The notes: generated from the letters alone by a model not told the origin. 64,000 nt of DNA from Hyphomicrobiales bacterium (GCA_025359265.1 JANYHB010000055.1:1-64000), one strand, 5' to 3'. Counted from the stretch's first letter, positions 45,143-54,566 are shown. Numbers and translations: made by a program.

Positions 45143-47521
45143 CTATTCTGCAGCTTTTTTCATGCCCGATGCCTGCATCGCGTTCCAAACGGTTAGGGGT
45201 GTGGCAGGCATTGAGATTTCACGAACGCCGATGGCATTGGTGATGGCATTGATCACAGCCGGTGGCGAGCCAATGGCCCCGGCTTCACCACAGCCCTTGA
45301 TGCCCATGGGGTTGGTTGGGCACGGGGTGCACGTGAAGCCCAGCTTAAAGTCAGCCAGATTTGGCATATAGCCCGCCCGTGGCATGGCATAATCCATAAA
45401 TGACCCCGTAAGCAGCTGGCCAGATTCTTCATCGTAAATACAGCCTTCCAGAAGCGCCTGGCCAATGCCTTGGGCGATGCCGCCGTGCACCTGGCCTTCG
45501 ACAATCATCGGATTAATGAGATTGCCGAAGTCATCGACGCAAGTATACGCGGCAATGGTGGTGTGGCCCGTATCCGGATCAACTTCCACTTCGCAGATGT
45601 GCACCCCGGCGGGGAACACGAAGTTCGCTGGATCGTGGAAGGCACTTTCTTTCAAGCCAATTTCAATCTCGGAAGAGTTGAACTTGTGCCCGAGATAAGA
45701 TTGCAGCGCTACTTCACCGAAGGCCATCTTCTTGTCAGTGCCCTTCACCGTGAAGCTGCCATCTTGAAATACCACGTCATCAGCAGAGGCTTCCATCACC
45801 GCCGCCGCCACTTTTTTGGCTTTGGCAACAACCTTGTCTAAAGCCTTGGAGATGGCATGCATACCAACAGCGCCTGATCGTGAACCATAAGTGCCCATGC
45901 CCATTTGCACTTTGTCTGTGTCACCATGAACAATTGAAACCGAGTTAATGTCCACGCCCAACCGATCAGACACGAGCTGCGCGAAGGTGGTTTCATGGCC
46001 TTGGCCATGGCTATGGGAACCCGTGAGAATTTCCACTGTTCCTATCGGGTTCACGCGGACTTCCGCTGATTCCCATAAACCAACACCTGCACCAAGTGAG
46101 CCAACAGCAGCAGAAGGCGCAATGCCGCAAGCTTCAATATAGGCTGACAGGCCCACACCGCGCAGTTTGCCATTCTTGGCGCTTTCAGCTTTACGCGAAG
46201 CAAAGTTTTTATAGTCTGACATGGCCAGGGCCTTGTCTAACGCTGCGCCATAATCACCTACATCGTAACACATGATAACAGGTGTTTGATGCGGGAACTG
46301 GGTGACGAAATTTTTGCGGCGGAATTCTGCCGGGTCTTCCCTTAGTTCACGCGCGGCAGTTTCAACCAAGCGCTCCACCACATAAGTGGCTTCTGGTCGG
46401 CCGGCCCCGCGATAGGCGTCAACCGGTGCAGTGTTGGTATAAACTGCATCGACGGTTACATAGACGGCTGGAATGTTGTATTGGCCTGAAAGCAGTGTTC
46501 CGTAAAGATAAGTAGGGACCGCCGCCGAGAAAGTTGAAAGGTAAGCGCCCATTGCAGCAATAGTGTGCACACGCAGGCCGATAATCTTGCCATTTGCATC
46601 AGTTGCCAATTCAGCTTTCGTCACATGGTCACGACCGTGAGCGTCAGCCAGAAAAGCCTCAGAGCGATCGCCCGTCCACTTGACCGGGCGGCCAGCGTGT
46701 TTTGAGGCCCAAACGCACACCACTTCTTCGGCATAGATGAATATCTTGGAGCCAAAGCCGCCTCCCACGTCTGGCGCAATTACGCGCAGCTTGTGTTCGG
46801 GCGCAAGGCCATGGAAAGCGGAGATAACAAGGCGCGCAACGTGCGGATTCTGGCTGGTAGTGTAAAGCGTGTAACTTTCTGTGCCCGCATCATAAGCGCC
46901 GATGGCGGCACGTGGCTCCATCGCGTTGGGGATCAATCGGTTGTTGATGATGTCAAGCTTGGTGACATGGGCGGCGCGTTTGAAAGCGGCATCGGTTTCC
47001 GCCTCGTTGCCAAGGCCCCAATTAAACACGCGGTTATCAGGTGCCACGTCATGAACCTGCACTTTGGATGTCATCGCTTTGGCAGCATCCACCACGTGAG
47101 CCAAAGTTTCATAGGAAACTTGAATGGCAGCGGCCGCAGCTTTCGCCTGTTCTTTGGTATCAGCCACCACAACGGCTACATGGTCGCCCACATAGCGCAC
47201 TTTACCCTCGGCTAAAATAGGGTGCGGGCCGGCTTTCATGGCACTGCCATCCTTTGAGGTAATCCCCCAGCCGCAAATTAAACCACCAATTTTATCTTTG
47301 GCCACATCAACACTGGTATAAATGCCAACCACGCCCGCCATCTTCGCGGCCTTGGCTGTATTAATGCTTTTAATTTTCGCATGGGGATGGGGCGAACGAA
47401 GGAAATAGGCAAAAGCTTGATCCTTCAGATTGATGTCATCAGTATATTGGCCTTTGCCAGTGATGAAGCGAAGGTCTTCTTTGCGGCGGACGGATGCGCC
47501 AACGCCTGTTGCAGATGCCAT
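45143..47521 (-). CDS. coxL: Form II CO dehydrogenase-type molybdopterin large subunit
   Basis: 792 residues from the ATG at 47521 (GGAGC upstream), 13 bases after coxS. It binds the molybdopterin cytosine dinucleotide and catalyses hydroxylation at Mo. The active-site motif reads AYRGAGR rather than AYXCSFR, so it belongs to form II (BMS-type), whose members may oxidise CO weakly or act on other substrates. PDVGGGFGSK and the C-terminal GCGEAGAIGSP are canonical for the family. No coxDEFG maturation genes are adjacent. Confidence 0.88.
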   Translation of the reverse strand: MASATGVGASVRRKEDLRFITGKGQYTDDINLKDQAFAYFLRSPHPHAKIKSINTAKAAKMAGVVGIYTSVDVAKDKIGGLICGWGITSKDGSAMKAGPHPILAEGKVRYVGDHVAVVVADTKEQAKAAAAAIQVSYETLAHVVDAAKAMTSKVQVHDVAPDNRVFNWGLGNEAETDAAFKRAAHVTKLDIINNRLIPNAMEPRAAIGAYDAGTESYTLYTTSQNPHVARLVISAFHGLAPEHKLRVIAPDVGGGFGSKIFIYAEEVVCVWASKHAGRPVKWTGDRSEAFLADAHGRDHVTKAELATDANGKIIGLRVHTIAAMGAYLSTFSAAVPTYLYGTLLSGQYNIPAVYVTVDAVYTNTAPVDAYRGAGRPEATYVVERLVETAARELREDPAEFRRKNFVTQFPHQTPVIMCYDVGDYGAALDKALAMSDYKNFASRKAESAKNGKLRGVGLSAYIEACGIAPSAAVGSLGAGVGLWESAEVRVNPIGTVEILTGSHSHGQGHETTFAQLVSDRLGVDINSVSIVHGDTDKVQMGMGTYGSRSGAVGMHAISKALDKVVAKAKKVAAAVMEASADDVVFQDGSFTVKGTDKKMAFGEVALQSYLGHKFNSSEIEIGLKESAFHDPANFVFPAGVHICEVEVDPDTGHTTIAAYTCVDDFGNLINPMIVEGQVHGGIAQGIGQALLEGCIYDEESGQLLTGSFMDYAMPRAGYMPNLADFKLGFTCTPCPTNPMGIKGCGEAGAIGSPPAVINAITNAIGVREISMPATPLTVWNAMQASGMKKAAE

Positions 47522-47534
47522 GTTCGTGTGCTCC

Positions 47535-47999
47535 TCACATATTCGCTGCGCCGGCCTGCACGGCCTTGACGATATTATGATAACCGGTGCAGCGGCAGAT
47601 ATTTCCTGAAAGTTCCCGGCGGATGGTTTCTTCATCAACACTTTTGCCATGACGCTTTACAATATCAATCGATGCCATGATCATGCCGGGCGTGCAAAAG
47701 CCACATTGCAGGCCATGGTGTTCTTTGAAGGCAACTTGCATCGGATGCAAATCAACGCCTTTGGCCAGCCCTTCAATAGTGGTAATTTCTGCACCATCAC
47801 AAGCCACAGCAAATACGGTACAACTCTTCACAGCTTTGCCATTCACACTGACAACGCAAGCGCCGCACTGGCTGGTGTCGCATCCCACGTGCGTGCCGGT
47901 CAGGCCCCGGCTTTCACGAATAAATTCAACAAGCAGGGTGCGACCTTCAACTTGCCCATGCACAGGCTTCCCGTTCAGCGCTAAACTGATTGAATGCAT
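47535..47999 (-). CDS. coxS: CO dehydrogenase-type 2Fe-2S small subunit
   Basis: 154 residues from the ATG at 47999 with GGGAGGAAAAG immediately upstream. Two 2Fe-2S sites: the ferredoxin-like [21 protein letters not shown] and the C-terminal QCGFCTPGM ... GNICRCTGY. It carries electrons from molybdenum to the FAD subunit. First gene of the coxSLM operon. Confidence 0.93.
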   Translation of the reverse strand: MHSISLALNGKPVHGQVEGRTLLVEFIRESRGLTGTHVGCDTSQCGACVVSVNGKAVKSCTVFAVACDGAEITTIEGLAKGVDLHPMQVAFKEHHGLQCGFCTPGMIMASIDIVKRHGKSVDEETIRRELSGNICRCTGYHNIVKAVQAGAANM

Positions 48000-48142
48000 C
48001 TTTTCCTCCCGCGCGTGCCGCTTTTGATTCAAGATTGCCGCATCGCTTTGCCGTCCAATCTTCACCCTAACCCGCGTGCCGTCAAGAGGTTGCAGCTCCA
48101 CTTTTGCGAGGAACGGCTAAAATACATCAACTTAAGTTGAAT

Positions 48143-48547
48143 TCAAGAGCTGAAAACCAAGAGAATCTTTGTTGTCAACCATGCAACGCCGCCGCTTAAA
48201 ATGCTGCCCCAAACCATGTCTATCACGGCGATCTTGGTTGTAAATCCGCTGATCACAGCAAGGCTGGTGAGATCATACGTCGCATACGCCATGAGGCCGA
48301 AAAGTGCGCCTTGCCATAGTGCTTGTTGCGCATTTTCCGCCTGCACGGCCCCAGACACCGCAAAGAATACCAGCCCCCCCGCGTAGAGCATATAAAATGC
48401 CAAGGCGGCCACCAAATTTGGGTTGGCGCGCATCAGAAATCCAATTTCTGAAACATAAGTCGATCGACCCGGCCCCAACAACCATGCGAGATCGATAACG
48501 ACGAATATCAGAAGCGCAATGGGATAAGCCCAGAGACTTGTGTTCAT
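48143..48547 (-). CDS. DUF2177 family membrane protein
   Basis: 134 residues with four hydrophobic helices. LMAYATYDLTSLAVISGF is the DUF2177 signature. Function unknown; in other alphaproteobacteria it appears in sigma-E / ChrR and membrane-lipid clusters together with amine oxidase and DUF1365 genes, as here (3 bases after DUF1365). This context suggests a part in the membrane response to singlet oxygen. Confidence 0.85.
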   Translation of the reverse strand: MNTSLWAYPIALLIFVVIDLAWLLGPGRSTYVSEIGFLMRANPNLVAALAFYMLYAGGLVFFAVSGAVQAENAQQALWQGALFGLMAYATYDLTSLAVISGFTTKIAVIDMVWGSILSGGVAWLTTKILLVFSS

Positions 48548-48550
48548 GAC

Positions 48551-49321
48551 TTAAACTCCTTTTGAGTGTGTGCTGGTCGAAAAGCGGGCATGCAATGGCT
48601 TCGGCTTGGGCCGCAGACCTTTGATATAAAGGATTGCAGCTTCCCAATGAATGCCAACGATAACTTTGGCGGGCTGGATCAACAGGAGAAGCAAACTTTT
48701 GAACATCACAGATTGCGAAAATGGGCGCTCCTTGCCATCAAAACGAGCGCAAAGCTTAAGCTTGCCTTGCTCAAACAAAGCAATGTTAAGGCGCAGGCCA
48801 TCCGCAAATCGTTGCACATTGAAATGATATTCACCTTCGACAGAGTTGAATGGTGAAACGTAAAGTTGCTTGGCTGCCACGTGTGATTTCCCCTTCTCCA
48901 CGGCCATGGCATAAGAGTGGCGTTGACCAAATGTGTTGTTCACTTCATAGACAACGGCTTGCCATTCACCGGCTTCGTCTAACCCGAAATAGACCGTGAT
49001 GGGGTTAAAAACCATTCCCAGTACGGCGGGATAGCACAGCATAAAAATCCGAGTAATGGGCCGAAGCGTTTTCACGCCATCCATCAAGGCGCGCACATAC
49101 GTTGTGATTGGCGTGCCGTCACCGGTGCCATGATCGCGGTCCGCAATACCAAACAGCCGCCGCCGATTATAACCAAACAGCCATGTCGATGTGTTGAGAT
49201 TTTCCAGTTGGTCAACATCCAATAACACGTCGGCAACGCGATAGCGCAGTTCATGGCGTTTGGGAAAATAGCGCCGATGCAGCACGCTGCCGGAAAACAG
49301 CATGGGCCCAACAAACATCAT
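48551..49321 (-). CDS. DUF1365 family protein
   Basis: 256 residues from the ATG at 49321, whose ATGA overlaps the amine oxidase stop. Family hallmarks: SVLHRRYFPKRHELRYRV, NPITVYFGLDEAGEWQAVVYEVNNTFGQRHSY, and KQLYVSPFNSVEGEYHF. Members pair with COG2907 oxidases and cyclopropane or furan fatty-acid genes in lipid-modification clusters; the biochemical role is unknown. Operon: amine oxidase-DUF1365-DUF2177. Confidence 0.9.
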   Translation of the reverse strand: MMFVGPMLFSGSVLHRRYFPKRHELRYRVADVLLDVDQLENLNTSTWLFGYNRRRLFGIADRDHGTGDGTPITTYVRALMDGVKTLRPITRIFMLCYPAVLGMVFNPITVYFGLDEAGEWQAVVYEVNNTFGQRHSYAMAVEKGKSHVAAKQLYVSPFNSVEGEYHFNVQRFADGLRLNIALFEQGKLKLCARFDGKERPFSQSVMFKSLLLLLIQPAKVIVGIHWEAAILYIKGLRPKPKPLHARFSTSTHSKGV

Positions 49322-50625
49322 TCCGCAGCGATCAAAGAATTTGGTTGATGTACATGAATGCGGCTTGAAGGATCTTGAACAAGCCAAGGCCTACCTACGC
49401 CGCCCAATTGTTCGGCCACAGCTAAACCGGACTGCAGGCCATCCTCATGAAAACCCGAACCAAAATAGGCCCCGCAAAACCAAGTGTTTTGCTGGCCCTG
49501 CAGCGACCAGAGTTCGCGCTGCGCTCTGAGTGTGTGACAATCAAATAGGGGATGAGTGCAGTCAAAACTCAGATCAGTAAGTTCGGGTTTTGGCAACGTC
49601 ACGGGATTGAGCGAAACGAAGTGATCAGTTTTCGTGTTCAAAGTTTGCAAGGCGTTCATCCAATAGGTCACACCACAATGATCAGCACCCAAGTTTCCAA
49701 TATAGTTCCAGCTTGACCAATAGGCCTTGCGCCTGGGCATTAAAGAGGCGTCGCGGTGCAACACAACTTGATTATTGGAATAATGAAACGGACTTAAAAG
49801 ATTTATTTCTTTGTCTCGCGGCACTTCGAGAAGGCGCAGTGTTTGATCAGCATGCGTGGCCATCACCACTTGGTCAAAGTCAGCGGAAAATCCCGAGCCG
49901 CAGATAATCGTGACGCTTTTCGGCCATCGCTTTACCACGGTAACAGCGTCGGCACGATGTATCTTCATTGGGCTTTGCAATAATTTGGCAACATAGCTCT
50001 GTGAACCACCTGAAACACTACGCCACTTATTGCGCGTGCCAAAGTTCAACAGCTGGTGATTATCAAAAAATGTGATGAAAGATTTGGCCGGATAGTCCAG
50101 CATGTTGCCCGGATGTGAAGACCAAATGGCCGCCGCCATGGGTATTAAATGGCGAGTGACAAAGGATTGACTAAATTTGTGTTGTTTCAAAAACGCGCCA
50201 AGGGAAACGGTGTCATCCAAATTTTGCGAAAGCGCTTTTGCGGTTCGGTAAAACCGGGCAATATCTGCAACCATGGCCCAATGGCTACGTGACAGAGCGG
50301 CACGCGGGGACCCCAATAGATGGCGCAAACTTGCACCAGCATACTCAATTTTGCCGCCATTGAGCGAAACTGAAAATCCCATCTCGGTTTCATCGGTGGC
50401 AACGTTGAGGTGTTGAAGCAACGCTGTGAAGTTAGGGTAGGTTTTCTCATTGAAAACGATAAACCCCACATCAATTGGCACTTCATCCAAAATTTCAGTG
50501 TGGGCGTGGCCGCCGATACGTTGTCCGGCTTCAAACACGGTGACAGTGTGAGATTTTGACAATAACCAAGCCGCGGAAAGCCCGGATATACCAGAGCCGA
50601 CCACCGCTACATTCAATTTTTGCAC
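49318..50625 (-). CDS. FAD-dependent amine oxidase-like oxidoreductase (COG2907)
   Basis: 435 residues from a GTG at 50625 with AGGGG 5 bases upstream. The N-terminus is a dinucleotide-binding fold, VAVVGSGISGLSAAWLLS, then VFEAGQRIGGHAHTEI; the C-terminus has WFCGAYFGSGFHEDGLQSG. This is the predicted NAD/FAD-binding protein that accompanies ChrR-sigma-E loci and lipid-modifying genes. First gene of a divergent operon opposite the ECF sigma gene; substrate unknown. Confidence 0.87.
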   Translation of the reverse strand: MQKLNVAVVGSGISGLSAAWLLSKSHTVTVFEAGQRIGGHAHTEILDEVPIDVGFIVFNEKTYPNFTALLQHLNVATDETEMGFSVSLNGGKIEYAGASLRHLLGSPRAALSRSHWAMVADIARFYRTAKALSQNLDDTVSLGAFLKQHKFSQSFVTRHLIPMAAAIWSSHPGNMLDYPAKSFITFFDNHQLLNFGTRNKWRSVSGGSQSYVAKLLQSPMKIHRADAVTVVKRWPKSVTIICGSGFSADFDQVVMATHADQTLRLLEVPRDKEINLLSPFHYSNNQVVLHRDASLMPRRKAYWSSWNYIGNLGADHCGVTYWMNALQTLNTKTDHFVSLNPVTLPKPELTDLSFDCTHPLFDCHTLRAQRELWSLQGQQNTWFCGAYFGSGFHEDGLQSGLAVAEQLGGVGRPWLVQDPSSRIHVHQPNSLIAAE

Positions 50626-50645
50626 ACTGTGCCCCTTTGTTGCAT

Positions 50646-50674
50646 ATATACGAAACGACACCAAAGCTGGATTA
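50646..50674 (-). promoter_or_regulatory. Candidate sigma-E-type promoter for the amine oxidase operon
   Basis: On the minus strand TAATCC (50674-50669), an 18-base spacer, then TATAT (50650-50646). It differs at one -35 position from TGATCC, and spacing matches the alphaproteobacterial sigma-E layout; it ends about 20 bases before the GTG start. Weaker than the opposite promoter. Confidence 0.35.
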
Positions 50675-50692
50675 GTTTCAGATAGCAATAAG

Positions 50693-50721
50693 TGATCCAA
50701 GCAAGGCACGGAGGCGTAAGC
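50693..50721 (+). promoter_or_regulatory. Sigma-E (ECF11-type) autoregulatory promoter
   Basis: TGATCC at 50693-50698, exactly 18 bases, then TAAGC at 50717-50721, very close to the Rhodobacter sphaeroides RpoE consensus TGATCC-N18-TAAGA. The -10 lies inside a perfect 12-base palindrome, CGTAAGCTTACG (50715-50726). It directly precedes the sigma gene, so autoregulation is expected. With this promoter the RNA would start close to 50728. Confidence 0.75.
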
Positions 50722-50730
50722 TTACGAGTG

Positions 50731-51351
50731 ATGCAAAAGACGCCCTCTATATTTGCCAATGGCAATGCAAACGCACCTCCAGCACAGCCTGAAAGGCTGC
50801 CAGTGAACGAAGCCCGTTTAACAAACTTGATTAAGCTGGTGGCCCAAAATCTTGACCGAGAGGCCTTTGGAGAATTGTTTGATGCCTTGGCCCCCCGGGT
50901 GAAAGGCACGCTGCGAAAACGCGGATTGGACCGTGAAGCCGCCGAAGACGTGATGCAGGACGTTCTGCTGAGTATTTGGATCAAGGCTGGTCTGTTTGAT
51001 CCGGCGCGTGGAAGTTTAATGGGTTGGGTTTACACCATTACCCGCAACGCCTCCATCGACCGGGCACGCCGCCAGAAACCCAGCGTGTCACTTGATCTTA
51101 TCGAGTGGGAGCCCGCGGATCAAAGTGAAAGTTCAGAAGACCGGGTGTTGCGCCTGAGTGCCAATGAGAATTTGAAAAGTGCAATGACCCTTGTGCCTGC
51201 TGATCAATTGGTCATCATTCGCATGGCTTTTGAACAAGATCTTTCGCAATCCGAAATTGCCTCGCGCTTAAAATTGCCATTAGGCACGGTTAAATCTCGC
51301 ATGCGCTTGGCCTATGCCCGCATGCGTAAATGCATAGAAGAGAACCAATGA
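50731..51351 (+). CDS. rpoE: ECF RNA polymerase sigma factor (RpoE/ChrR type)
   Basis: 206 residues if begun at the ATG at 50731; a GTG at 50803 with AAGG 7 bases upstream may be the real start, because the sigma-E promoter would leave almost no leader before 50731. Region 2 (AFGELFDALAPRVKGTLRKRG, DVLLSIWIKAGLFD, GWVYTITRNASIDRAR) and region 4 (DLSQSEIASRLKLPLGTVKSRMRLA) are intact. Followed by chrR with an ATGA overlap, the arrangement of the singlet-oxygen sigma-E system. Confidence 0.92.
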   Translation: MQKTPSIFANGNANAPPAQPERLPVNEARLTNLIKLVAQNLDREAFGELFDALAPRVKGTLRKRGLDREAAEDVMQDVLLSIWIKAGLFDPARGSLMGWVYTITRNASIDRARRQKPSVSLDLIEWEPADQSESSEDRVLRLSANENLKSAMTLVPADQLVIIRMAFEQDLSQSEIASRLKLPLGTVKSRMRLAYARMRKCIEENQ

Positions 51352-52004
51352 CAGTTAATCACCATCTTGATGAAGCCACATTGTTTGCCTTCGGCGCAGG
51401 AACTTTGCAATTTTCTCTCACTGTGCTGGTGAAAGCGCATTTAGAATTGTGTCCCAAGTGCCGATGTGCGGCAGTTGCGGCCTCCGAAATTGGCGGTGTG
51501 CTTTTGGGCGAGCAAGATGAACTTGCTGTGGGTGTTGAGAGCAAAGCGGCTGTGATGGAGCGTATCGGTACAGCCACCTTGCACCGCTTACCAGTCCGAA
51601 CGGTACGGCGCGAGGATGAAATGCCTAATGTTTTGCGGTCACTGCTGAAAGATGCGAATTTTGATTCCTTGAAATGGAAAAAAGCCGGGCCAGGTCTCGC
51701 TGTGATTAAATTACAAAAATCAGACGAGGAGCCGGGCTTCTTCGGTTTACTGCGTATTGAACCAGGCCGTAAAATGCCTGATCATGGACATGGCGGGACG
51801 GAGTTGACGCTGGTTTTGCAAGGCGCCTATGAAGATGCGATGGGCCATTTTGGACGTGGAGACATTGCGGATCTGGATGAGAGTGATATTCACACTCCTG
51901 TGGTTACTGGCGACGTGGCTTGCATTTGCCTGGTGGCCAATGACGCGCCGACACGGTTTCAATCTTGGCCTGCTCGCTTGGTGCAAAGGTTCATCGGCAT
52001 TTGA
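51348..52004 (+). CDS. chrR: Zinc-dependent anti-sigma factor ChrR
   Basis: 218 residues, ATG overlapping the sigma stop. The N-terminal anti-sigma domain has the zinc ligands at the same positions as Rhodobacter ChrR: His6, His31, Cys35 and Cys38 (HLELCPKC). The C-terminal cupin-like domain holds HGH (146, 148), Glu152 and His182. In the characterised system singlet oxygen breaks the ChrR-sigma-E complex and frees sigma. Followed by an SDR gene with a TTGA overlap. Confidence 0.92.
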   Translation: MTVNHHLDEATLFAFGAGTLQFSLTVLVKAHLELCPKCRCAAVAASEIGGVLLGEQDELAVGVESKAAVMERIGTATLHRLPVRTVRREDEMPNVLRSLLKDANFDSLKWKKAGPGLAVIKLQKSDEEPGFFGLLRIEPGRKMPDHGHGGTELTLVLQGAYEDAMGHFGRGDIADLDESDIHTPVVTGDVACICLVANDAPTRFQSWPARLVQRFIGI

Positions 52005-52747
52005 GCGAAAGCCTGCCATGGAAAGTGGTTTGGGTAACCGGTGCTTCCAGTGGCATAGGCCAAGAGGTTGTGCGGCAGCTGGCGGCACAAAACATAAAAG
52101 TTGCCGCGTCATCTCGCAAAGGCTGGCTAGAGCCCCTGCCGGCGAATGTGATGAACCTGCCCTTGGATGTTACGGATGCAATCGCCGTCGAAGATTGTAT
52201 TGCGCGTATTGAAAAAGAACTCGGCCCCATTGATTTGGCTGTGCTGGGCGCTGGTGCTTATCAGCCCTTTGAACTTTCCACATGCGATGCTGCCGAATTC
52301 GCGCGTATCAATTCCACCAATTATTTGGGCGTTACAAATTGCGTAGCGCCGCTGTTGAGACGCATGGTGGCAAGACGCGCTGGGCATATATCATGGATTG
52401 CCTCTGTGGCTGGCTACAACGGCCTGCCCAAAGCAAGCTATTATGGGCCAACAAAAGCGGCGCTGATCAATTTGGCAGAGTCACTTTGGCACGAAGCCAA
52501 GCCCAAAGGTGTTGCGATCAGCGTGATCAATCCCGGGTTTGTGGAAACACCAATGACCAAAGCCAACGATTTTCCCATGCCGTTTTTAATGAAACCAAGC
52601 CGCGCAGCAACGCTAACAATTCGAGGCTTGGCACGTAAGCAGTTCGAGATTGCCTACCCTCTGCCATTTGTGCTGATTTTAAAATTCCTGCAAAAACTGC
52701 CTCTCAGCTTGAAGTTATGGATCATCGGATTTAGCGCTGGAACGTAG
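52001..52747 (+). CDS. Short-chain dehydrogenase/reductase in the sigma-E locus
   Basis: 248 residues from a TTG overlapping the chrR stop (TTGA). NAD(P)-binding GASSGIGQEV, NNAG-like VLGAGAY, active-site Ser in SWIASVAG and YYGPTK (Tyr-x3-Lys) are present. Specificity is unknown. The R. sphaeroides sigma-E regulon also includes an SDR gene, so a role in response to lipid or carbonyl damage is likely. Third gene of the rpoE-chrR-SDR operon. Confidence 0.86.
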   Translation: MSESLPWKVVWVTGASSGIGQEVVRQLAAQNIKVAASSRKGWLEPLPANVMNLPLDVTDAIAVEDCIARIEKELGPIDLAVLGAGAYQPFELSTCDAAEFARINSTNYLGVTNCVAPLLRRMVARRAGHISWIASVAGYNGLPKASYYGPTKAALINLAESLWHEAKPKGVAISVINPGFVETPMTKANDFPMPFLMKPSRAATLTIRGLARKQFEIAYPLPFVLILKFLQKLPLSLKLWIIGFSAGT

Positions 52748-52751
52748 GGCA

Positions 52752-54563
52752 TCACCGCGCGCCCAGTTCATCCTTCATAATTTCAAGCTCCAACCATTGA
52801 TCTTCGCACACCGACAGTTCGGCAGTCGCCACGGCATGGCGCGCACCCGCTTTCTCAAAGCGCGTCGGATCACGCGTGAAAAGCGTTTGATCAGCCAACG
52901 CGTTTTCAAGTTTTGCTAACTCGTTCTTCAGCGCTGAAATTTTTACAGGCAAAGTTTCAAGTGCATACTTCTCGTTGAAAGAAAGCTTGCGCTTGGGCTG
53001 TTGCACCTTGGCAATTTGCGCAGCACTATCAGCTTTCGGCTTGATTTCCGCGCCTGTTTTTCGCGCTTCAACACCTGCCCCCCGTTGGGCCAGCATGTCC
53101 GAATAGCCGCCTGCATACTCCTGCCACTTTCCTTCACCTTCATTCATCAGAACCGACGAGGCGAGTTTATCGAGGAAATCACGATCATGGCTGACGAGGA
53201 TAACGGTGCCTTGATAGGCGGCCAGAAACTCTTGCAAGAGATCAAGTGTTTCCAAATCCAAATCATTGGTGGGCTCGTCAAGGATCAAAAGATTGGAAGG
53301 TTTCGCCAACTCTCTCGCCAGAATAAGTCTTGCTCTCTCGCCCCCTGACAAAACTGAAACGGGTGTTCGTGCCTGTTCTGGTCGGAACAAAAAATCACGC
53401 ATGTAACTGACGACATGCTTGGTCTCACCATTGATGGTGACTGATTGGCCGCGACCTGCCGTGATCACTTCCTGAACCATATCAGTGGGGTTCAAACTGG
53501 CGCGTGACTGATCTAGTGATACCACTTGCAGACTGGTACCGCGCTTTATTTTACCTTCATCCGCATCCAGATCACCTGTGATTAATTTGATCAGGGTTGT
53601 CTTGCCCGCACCGTTTGGGCCGATGATGGCAAGATGATCACCACGTAATATGACAAGATCAAGGTTCTCAACAATCTGCCGTGTGTCGAAGCTCTTGGAA
53701 ATTCCCGTAGCTTCCAAAACCAACTTGCCCGAAATCTCGCCAGCGGATGCCGCGAGATTGACGTGCCCTTGTTGGCCCACATAGTCTCGGCGCTCTTTGC
53801 GCAAAGAGCCAAGAAGTTCCACACGCCGCATGTTTCGCTTGCGTCGCGCGGTTACCCCGTAACGCATCCAGTGTTCTTCAGTGGCAATGCGTTGTGTCAA
53901 TTTCTGTTGGAGGATTTCTTCCTCCTCCAACAATTTATCACGCCATTCTTCAAAATGTTCAAAACCACGATTGAGGCGGCGCGTTTCTCCACGATCAAGC
54001 CACACCGTACTATTTGATAAGTTCGCCAAAAAACGTCGGTCATGGCTTATGATAATCATCGCTGAGCGTAGAGATTTCAGTTCAGTTTCAAGCCATTCAA
54101 TTGCCGGAAGATCAAGATGGTTGGTGGGCTCGTCCAACAACAGAATGTCTGGCACGGGTGCTAATGTGCGGGCAAGCGCCGCACGCCGCGCCTCGCCGCC
54201 AGAAAGCGTGGATGGGTTTTCTTCTCCCGTCAATCCCAGTTGATTGAGATAATGCCGCGCACGATAGGGATCATCAGCTGGCCCAAGACCCGCTTCAACA
54301 TACTCTTGCACCGTTTTGAACTCAGCAAAGTCAGGCTCTTGCGGCAAATAGCGCAACGTTATTCCCGGTTGCAAAAAGCGGGTACCTAAATCTTGTTCAA
54401 CCTGACCAGCGACTATTTTCAATAAAGTTGATTTGCCAGAACCGTTACGCCCAACCAGGCACAATCGATCCCCCTGATGCAGCATCAATTCTGCGTTGGA
54501 TAGTACAGGCCTGCCGCCAAAGGTGAGTGTTATGTTTTGTAGATTAAGAAAAAGATTTGCCAT
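52752..54563 (-). CDS. uup: ABC-F family ATPase Uup
   Basis: 603 residues with two ABC domains in tandem and no membrane segments: GRNGSGKST (Walker A 1), LSGGEARRAALAR, LLDEPTNHLD, then GPNGAGKTT (Walker A 2), LSGGERARLILAR, LDEPTNDLD. A C-terminal coiled-coil (KRKLSFNEKYALETLPVKI onward) marks the Uup branch, which binds DNA or ribosomes and limits transposon excision. Three bases after adhC; possibly the end of the polyol operon transcript. Confidence 0.93.
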   Translation of the reverse strand: MANLFLNLQNITLTFGGRPVLSNAELMLHQGDRLCLVGRNGSGKSTLLKIVAGQVEQDLGTRFLQPGITLRYLPQEPDFAEFKTVQEYVEAGLGPADDPYRARHYLNQLGLTGEENPSTLSGGEARRAALARTLAPVPDILLLDEPTNHLDLPAIEWLETELKSLRSAMIIISHDRRFLANLSNSTVWLDRGETRRLNRGFEHFEEWRDKLLEEEEILQQKLTQRIATEEHWMRYGVTARRKRNMRRVELLGSLRKERRDYVGQQGHVNLAASAGEISGKLVLEATGISKSFDTRQIVENLDLVILRGDHLAIIGPNGAGKTTLIKLITGDLDADEGKIKRGTSLQVVSLDQSRASLNPTDMVQEVITAGRGQSVTINGETKHVVSYMRDFLFRPEQARTPVSVLSGGERARLILARELAKPSNLLILDEPTNDLDLETLDLLQEFLAAYQGTVILVSHDRDFLDKLASSVLMNEGEGKWQEYAGGYSDMLAQRGAGVEARKTGAEIKPKADSAAQIAKVQQPKRKLSFNEKYALETLPVKISALKNELAKLENALADQTLFTRDPTRFEKAGARHAVATAELSVCEDQWLELEIMKDELGAR

Positions 54564-54566
54564 GCG

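Noticed and set aside
50646-50674. Firm assignment of a second sigma-E promoter
   Set aside because: The -35 has one mismatch and the -10 is generic; kept only as a weak candidate.
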